DNA of 26,558 bases from Trichosphaerium sp. ATCC 40318 (taxonomy: Eukaryota; Discosea; Flabellinia; Trichosidae): NCBI GenBank assembly GCA_038496445.1, contig JALMLS010000587.1, positions 1 to 26,558 of the forward strand, in the 5' to 3' direction. The position numbers were made by a program, and so were the translations under genes. This document shows positions 20,827-26,558 of the stretch, piece after piece. Under the pieces are notes generated by a model. It worked only from the letters and a program-made list of their open reading frames with translations, did no database searches and had not been told where the DNA came from. Each line of letters opens with the position of its first letter. Position 1 is the first letter of the stretch.

Positions 20827-23800
20827 ATGCTCACCACACGGCGTTCCCTACTTGTGGTTAGCATCACTTTATTCACTATATCGTACGCATCTGTACTATA
20901 CGTTGATACAACAGGTAACGAATTACCTTCACCACCACTTTGGAAGAGTTAACTGTTTCAAGGTTCCGACAATGGGGATTGTACAAGCGAAAATACACCT
21001 TGCCTTTCTCTACGGTATGCTTTATTCACAGCAGCAAAACCAAACGACGTTATAAGCATGTCTCCTGGCACATACGCAGGTACTATCCACGTGTGGAGAA
21101 GCCAAACCGTATTAACTTTTTTGTAAGGCATCGGAAACGCAAGGCTTGACTGGCCTGCGCCTGATACCCTTTATGGGATTGAGATTAGAGGTAATGCGTC
21201 AACATTTAACTTCTGTATTAATTTGGGTTTACAGGTTCTGAAATGGGAGAAACCGTTATTGATGGAGAGTTCGAGCATTACTTGTTTTTTATTGAGTCTT
21301 GCGGTCGGCTATTTGATGAGCAACATTTGGAAATAATTAGTTTCTCTCATATTACTTTTACAAGGGCTGAGTGCGTCTATGACTTTCCTAACATAACGGT
21401 ACGCGTTGTATCCAAACAAATAAGTAAAATATACTCCCAGCTAAATCACACAGGACAATTCTACACCACCTCCAGTTGTCGAAGACAATACAACGGTATT
21501 AAATAATACTATGGATGGTAACACCACTATGCCTAACATAACACTCGAAGAGGTATTTATTTTATTTGTACGAGATTGATTTATAACTGTCGTATTGAAT
21601 AGGTTCCAAACCAAGGTGGTTCAGTTCTATTCGCGAGAGAAGGTTGTGCCTTTTCGTTCAGGCACGTGTTTTTTTTTTTTGATTTTTGTTTTGGTTTTTG
21701 TGGAAAATAAGATTTTTTTTTCGGGTAATATTGACTTTTTCAATAGTGATTGTAAATTCGTTGAGAATGCATGTGGCGAGAACGTTACCGATGATTTTTC
21801 GGGCTCCGGTATTTTATATATCCAGGATTCATCTTTAAGCTTAACGAGGTACGTCACGAGTATTGCAGGACGTAAAAGAATGCGCATAAATGATGTTTAA
21901 TATCGTCTTCTTCAGGGTAACATTTTCAGAAAATACGATTGAAACTGAAGGAGGTCTTGGAGTTGTCCGAATGCACAATGCAAATATTAAAATGGATAAT
22001 TGTTTGTTCGATGACAATCAAGTAGTCGGTGAAGGTAAATATCCATAAAAACCTACGTGCAGTTTTGTTAATAACAAAACGTCAAAAGGAGTTGTTTATG
22101 GCTTCGGATACATCGACATGGATGTTCAAGATTGTACATTCACAAATAACTATGCTATCAAAGGATCTGCAATAAGTACACATACTAACACAAAGCATAA
22201 TAATGTATTGTTTGATTAATCACTCTACAAGATATCGTCAATGATGACACTCCTTCCAAATTCAATATGCGGAACTGTTCTTTTGTATCAAATGAAGGGG
22301 AAGCAGGAGGTACCTTTCATATCTGTAAAATCGCATGCGATTAACTGTAATGTAGTTGTATTCCTTGAAAACATTGCAGATTCTGTCGTTGAGCACTGTA
22401 CCTTCAGGTATGACCTAACTCGAGTTAAAATCTTGATAGTTTTTTATTCTCACGAGTCATCGGGACATTAATAAGTATTTAATAGATATAACGTTATGGA
22501 TGACGGTGGATTGTATATTGTGAATAGTGACAATATTGTGATACAGGAATGTTTATTTGAACACAATAACTGTACAGACGGTTGTGGTATTTACATGGGT
22601 GACAACAACACTAATTACATCATCACAAAGTCTCAGTTCCTCAATAATTATGCTGACAGAGACGCTGCTGGAATATTCATCAACGATTATAACAAGAATG
22701 TATTGTTCAGAGACGTGCTTATTGAAGGAAACTACGCTAGAGATGACGGTGGTATGTTAGGGCTTTTGTTTTGAATTATTGTACCCAAAGTTGTACCTTT
22801 GCTAATGTAATATTTTAGCTGGTATATTTATAAGCGACTACAACGAAAATATCACATTAGAGCATTCTTCGTTTATAAAAAACGAAGCAAGAGATAATGG
22901 AGGTGGTTTCTATATACTCGAAGTACGTTGCAGTGTTTTTTTAGCCAACAAAGTGATTCAAAGTGTCACATATATTTTATCATCACACGTGCAAAACACG
23001 TGATTATTTTTTGTAACACGTGTTTTTTTACCAACATGTTTGCTTAGCGTAACCGCAATGTTACCTTGCGTCATGTACTGTTCAAGGAAAATGTTGCTAG
23101 AGATAACGGAGGAGGAGCGTGGATCTACATACGAAATAATCATACTCTTCTTGAGCATCTAGATTTCATTGGCAACAAGGCAGAAAATGGAGGAGGACTA
23201 TATTTCATAAATAATATTGATTTCCGCGTTCGCTTTTGTCACTTTGAGAAAAATGAAGCAACATCAAGAGGCGCTGCAATTAATGCCGCTACAACCCGCG
23301 TTACTGCACTCGATGAAGAAATATCGGATTGTACATTCTTAGAAAACTCAGCTGGCTCTGGCAACGGAAATGATGGAAATGGAGGTGGTATACGTGCTGA
23401 CAAGCCTGTTACAGTTTCTCGATGTAATTTTACAAGAAACACTGCAACTCAAAACGGCGGTGCAATGTCATACGGTGGTTCACTTGGAGTTATTCAAGAC
23501 TGTTATATTGAAGACAACAGGGCTGAAATTGGTGGTGGTATGCGTATTATTGGTACCAACATCACTGTGAAAGGATGCCACTTTAATTTGAACAGCCAAC
23601 ATGGTAAGTGCTTTTTTTTTGTTTGTTGCTTTACATCAAACTCATTTCCTTCATAGCATTGTCCGGTAACTCACCAGTCTTTATGTTTAATAATACCTTC
23701 AAATCATCAGCTCCATTTGACATTGAAGGTTTCTTACCTACCGGAACTTATGGTAACATTTAGAAGCAGATTGAGGTAAACGATTGACGTCTTATCTTAG

Positions 23801-26282
23801 GGAATGTATTTGAGAATATTGGTGTACCACCTATTGGTGTTTGGAACAACTATGAACCGTTATCGCTTCTCGGACTTATTATGGTCAGTGGATCTGTAGT
23901 TATTCACCCAAACAGTTCATTCACAATCACAAAATCTTTCTCGTTTTCAGTTGAGGGAACCATCATTGTACGTAGTGATTTTTTCTTTGTTGGTGGTTTT
24001 GACCTTGTATCAAAAGGGATACACCTCATTCGATGGAAATGAGCAATTGGACGACACAGCAGAGATGGTCTTTACAAGCGGAAGTGAATCCACATTAAAG
24101 CTAGGAGACTTAGTTTTCGAAAACATCACAATAGAAAACAATGGCAAGTCGCAGTCAGTGTTTAACGAAGAATTTTAATGAAAAAATAGGACACCTTTCT
24201 ATCGAAAAAGCAACTCAGTTGGCTTTTAAACCTGTGAACACATATATCCGAAATGACAATGGTGGTGTAATGAGCATCGAAAATACGATAGAAATATCGA
24301 GTGATTCATCAGCGATTGGATTTGAGAATGCTACACTTGAAGTAGGAGTAAGTAATCAAAAATTCTGTTTTCTTGTATTTTTTACAGTTTTATAAATTAA
24401 TGTTCTGTTATTTTAGGGTGAAATAACGATAAACTTGCCTACTTTCTTTTATCCTGAAAGTACAATACAAATGGTTCTCGGTACTTCGTTTATAAATTGG
24501 GAAGTAGAACCAGAACTGAGTACGTACTCAGTAGTTTGTATTTCTGCACATCCCAACTGCATTTTACTTTCTCTCAAATCACGTGATTTTAACGAACCTC
24601 TCTTCAGATGGCACTCTTCGTATTGAAATACCAAAAACCCTTGCTCATAAAATCGGTGATTCATTTTCTTTGATGAAATTCGCAAACGAAACAGAAATAG
24701 ACGTTACAACCAAGTTTGTTGATGTCTTTATAAACTCCGGCGAAACAAAAAAATATGGCGACCTGAAAATGGTAGATGGTACTCTAGTATTGATTGTGTC
24801 AGAGAAACAAAGGGATATAAGGGAATGGAGTAGATGGGATGATACAGCAGTTATTATAGTACTTGTTCTTTTGGCCATAGGCACAATCTGTGTATTTGCA
24901 ATATCTATCTTTGTCATAGTTTATTGGTACGTTCTTTGCTGATTTGTACCTTGTTCTCTTTGTTCTCTAACGGCTTTTAAATTACAGGAAATCGAGCGTC
25001 GTTTTGCGTGCAGCAACCAGAGAGTTCCTTCTTTTGATTCTATTTGGCGTACTCGTGTCATACGCTGGTGCAGTCGCATGGTGAGTAAATCTTGTTTGGT
25101 TTTTTTTTAATACAAGACTCCTTTTTAAACAAAACACTCATTAAGAACTGTTAGGATTGCTCCTATTTCTGCATCACGATGTGAACTGCGCGTGTGGTTG
25201 CCATTGATGGGATTTATTATTGCTATCGCGTAAGTGCAGAAAATCCTAAAAGTCAACTGGATCCATGTGCCTAATTTCGCTTTTTTTTCTTTAGACCTTT
25301 GGTTTCCAAAACGTACCGTATAAAGAGAATATTTAGTATGGCGAATGTATCAAGAGCTTTCATATCGTTCGCTGATCTTGTTCAAATAACATTGGCAGCA
25401 ATCCTTATACAACTCGTATCCAAAGAACAAACCTTTTTTTTTTGCTTTTCTTTTTGTACCTCCACAAATACGCCTTAACATCACAAGATCATACTCATTA
25501 TTTGGACTTCCACTTCTCGTAATAAACTCACTAATATCGTTGACCCTAACAACGATGACTTTTTACTTGCTCAGTGTAGTAGTAGATATGGCAGTGTATT
25601 CTTGATTCTGACAGTAGTATACGAAGTACGTAAACACTATCACTAAATACTTGATTTTTTCTTTCAAACAAATCGAACAACTTTAACTTAAACTGCTTTA
25701 GGGACTTGTTGTTCTTGTTGGCGCTTACTTTGCTTTCGCAGTAAGAAAAGTACCAAGTTTGTACAACGAATCACGATGGATGGCAGCAGTTATCTACAAC
25801 GACCTTATTTGGGGAACACTTCTACTTATATTTGGATACACTGTAAACTCTCCTTCATCATACAGTACAGTCAGTATTGTTGTATCACTTGGTATATGGT
25901 TTGTAGCTACAGGTAAGATAAACAACCTTTCGGATAATACTGTGTGACAGATCACTAATTATCATGTTAGTAACCCTTGGAATGATCTTTGTTCCAAAAT
26001 TATGGATGATCTTCACTCGATCTGAATCTGAGCTATCAATAACGTACGTACACCACAATGACTACAAATAGCTTACATTTTGTGCATAGCGGAAATAGAT
26101 CTTCTGCTGCTAAAAGGAGCAAGACAATCTCAGAATTATCGAATGTATCAACTGATGGTAAAACATCTAAAGTTATCGAAGAAAATGAGGAATTGAAAAA
26201 TGAACTTGAAAGGGTTAAGAAAGAGTTAAAACATCTAAAGAAAAAAAGAGATAACCTAATAACCGCAGACTCGTCTTCTTAG
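20827..26282 (+). CDS. Beta-helix ectodomain / class C (GABA-B-like) GPCR
   Basis: Exons: 20827-20914, 20963-21079, 21128-21190, 21235-21398, 21454-21552, 21603-21665, 21712-21848, 21916-22034, 22089-22175, 22232-22309, 22356-22407, 22486-22751, 22819-22922, 23048-23603, 23657-23752, 23801-23967, 24017-24143, 24190-24347, 24417-24519, 24608-24926, 24988-25080, 25155-25229, 25295-25415, 25488-25625, 25702-25912, 25971-26043, 26090-26282; 3867 nt, 1288 aa. A signal peptide (~1-23) is followed by a long right-handed beta-helix of the pectin-lyase-like type, with coils such as F-x-N-N-A-x-x-x-G-G-G (clearest in the 556-nt exon 14) and many N-glycosylation sites. Seven helices span ~955-1210. Class C marks: Cys atop TM3 (SRCELRVWL), a partner Cys in loop 2 (AQCSSRY), VPSLYNESRW before TM6 and FVPK in TM7. 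The tail has a coiled coil (~1252-1280, ENEELKNELERVKKELKHLK) like that of GABA-B receptors. No Venus-flytrap domain. Intron 17 begins GCAAGT. Confidence 0.92.
22986..23022 (+). repeat. Three CACGTG palindromes clustered in one intron
   Basis: CACGTG at 22986-22991, 22997-23002 and 23017-23022 inside the intron between receptor exons 13 and 14. Being self-complementary, the copies could also pair with one another in RNA. Significance unknown. Confidence 0.85.
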
Positions 26283-26327
26283 ATCTAGTATTTTAAAACA
26301 AAAAAGTTGTAACATAGATAGTTTAGT

Positions 26328-26346
26328 AATAAACACGTGTTTTATT
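26328..26346. promoter_or_regulatory. Bidirectional poly(A) module of converging genes
   Basis: AATAAA on the plus strand (26328-26333) is followed at once by CACGTG (26334-26339), then T and AATAAA on the minus strand (plus TTTATT at 26341-26346). It lies 46 bp after the receptor stop and ~70 bp after the stop of the converging gene, so each hexamer is well placed to serve its own gene. Confidence 0.6.
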
Positions 26347-26416
26347 TCAAACCCTTAGTATTGGTTTCATAACACTACGCATTAATTCTTGCAATTACAT
26401 ACTCCAATGTCATGCC

Positions 26417-26527
26417 TTATTTATCAGAGTGTATCATATGATGAAATCCTTTAACTACCTTAAAATAATCAAGTGATCTCTGACCGCCTCTGAGTAACAT
26501 CTTTAATTTAACCAAAATTTCTTTGTT
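26417..26527 (-). CDS. Last exon of an unidentified converging gene (partial)
   Basis: A 36-codon frame ending in TAA (26417-26419) opens after a TCTAG acceptor at 26528 and reads NKEILVKLKM, then RGGQRSLDYFKV, to a C-terminus HHMIHSDK. The AATAAA on the minus strand at 26341-26346 fits its 3' end. The rest of the gene lies beyond the window. I do not recognise the protein. The evidence is only frame, acceptor and poly(A) signal, so this is tentative. Confidence 0.4.
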   Translation of the reverse strand, partial: NKEILVKLKMLLRGGQRSLDYFKVVKGFHHMIHSDK

Positions 26528-26558
26528 CTAGACCTGGCGGTTGCTGTTGAAGCGTAAA

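Overview
The window is nuclear DNA of an intron-dense eukaryote, very likely a single-celled or simple one. It has spliced genes with canonical GT..AG ends, AATAAA signals, a LINE-type retrotransposon and eukaryotic gene families (full ABCA transporter, class C GPCR, saccharopine-dehydrogenase-like protein). I cannot name the lineage. The sequence is AT-rich, introns are mostly 28-90 nt, and the commonest 5' splice site is GTACG. I rebuilt every gene by eye from splice sites, reading phase and (for the paralogues) alignment between copies. All five full-length models close with uninterrupted frames.

Left part (1-9065), minus strand: three tandem paralogues (copies A 638-2108, B 3110-4602, C 7461-8954). 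Each has nine exons of matching length and phase and encodes a secreted protein of 330-331 residues. The layout is a signal peptide, a short Cys-rich N-terminal segment, a solenoid of about 20-22-residue repeats centred on D-D-C-I and Gly/Asp-rich turns (like the haemolysin-type calcium-binding beta-roll), and a separate Cys-rich C-terminal exon. I know no family with this architecture, and it is the best candidate for an undescribed system here. A 5'-truncated LINE (5365-7400, plus strand), flanked by a 12-13 bp target-site duplication, sits about 50 bp beyond the stop codon of copy C. It retains an intact RNase H plus CCHC reading frame.

Middle (10373-17956), plus strand: a complete 41-exon ABCA-type full transporter (about 1784 aa), with both nucleotide-binding domains carrying all ATPase motifs.

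Right part, plus strand: a 17-exon saccharopine-dehydrogenase-like gene (18205-20312, about 369 aa) whose glycine-rich dinucleotide-binding loop is degenerate. It is followed by a 27-exon gene (20827-26282, about 1288 aa) encoding an unusual receptor: a secreted-type right-handed beta-helix ectodomain joined to a class C (GABA-B-like) seven-helix domain and a C-terminal coiled coil, with no recognisable Venus-flytrap domain. The 3' end of a minus-strand gene (26417-26527) converges on it, and the two share a near-palindromic polyadenylation module.

Two window-wide signals stand out: CACGTG occurs 23 times where about 3 are expected from base composition, and GTACG donors outnumber GTAAG by more than two to one. 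Apart from the three paralogues, nothing indicates that neighbouring genes share a pathway.
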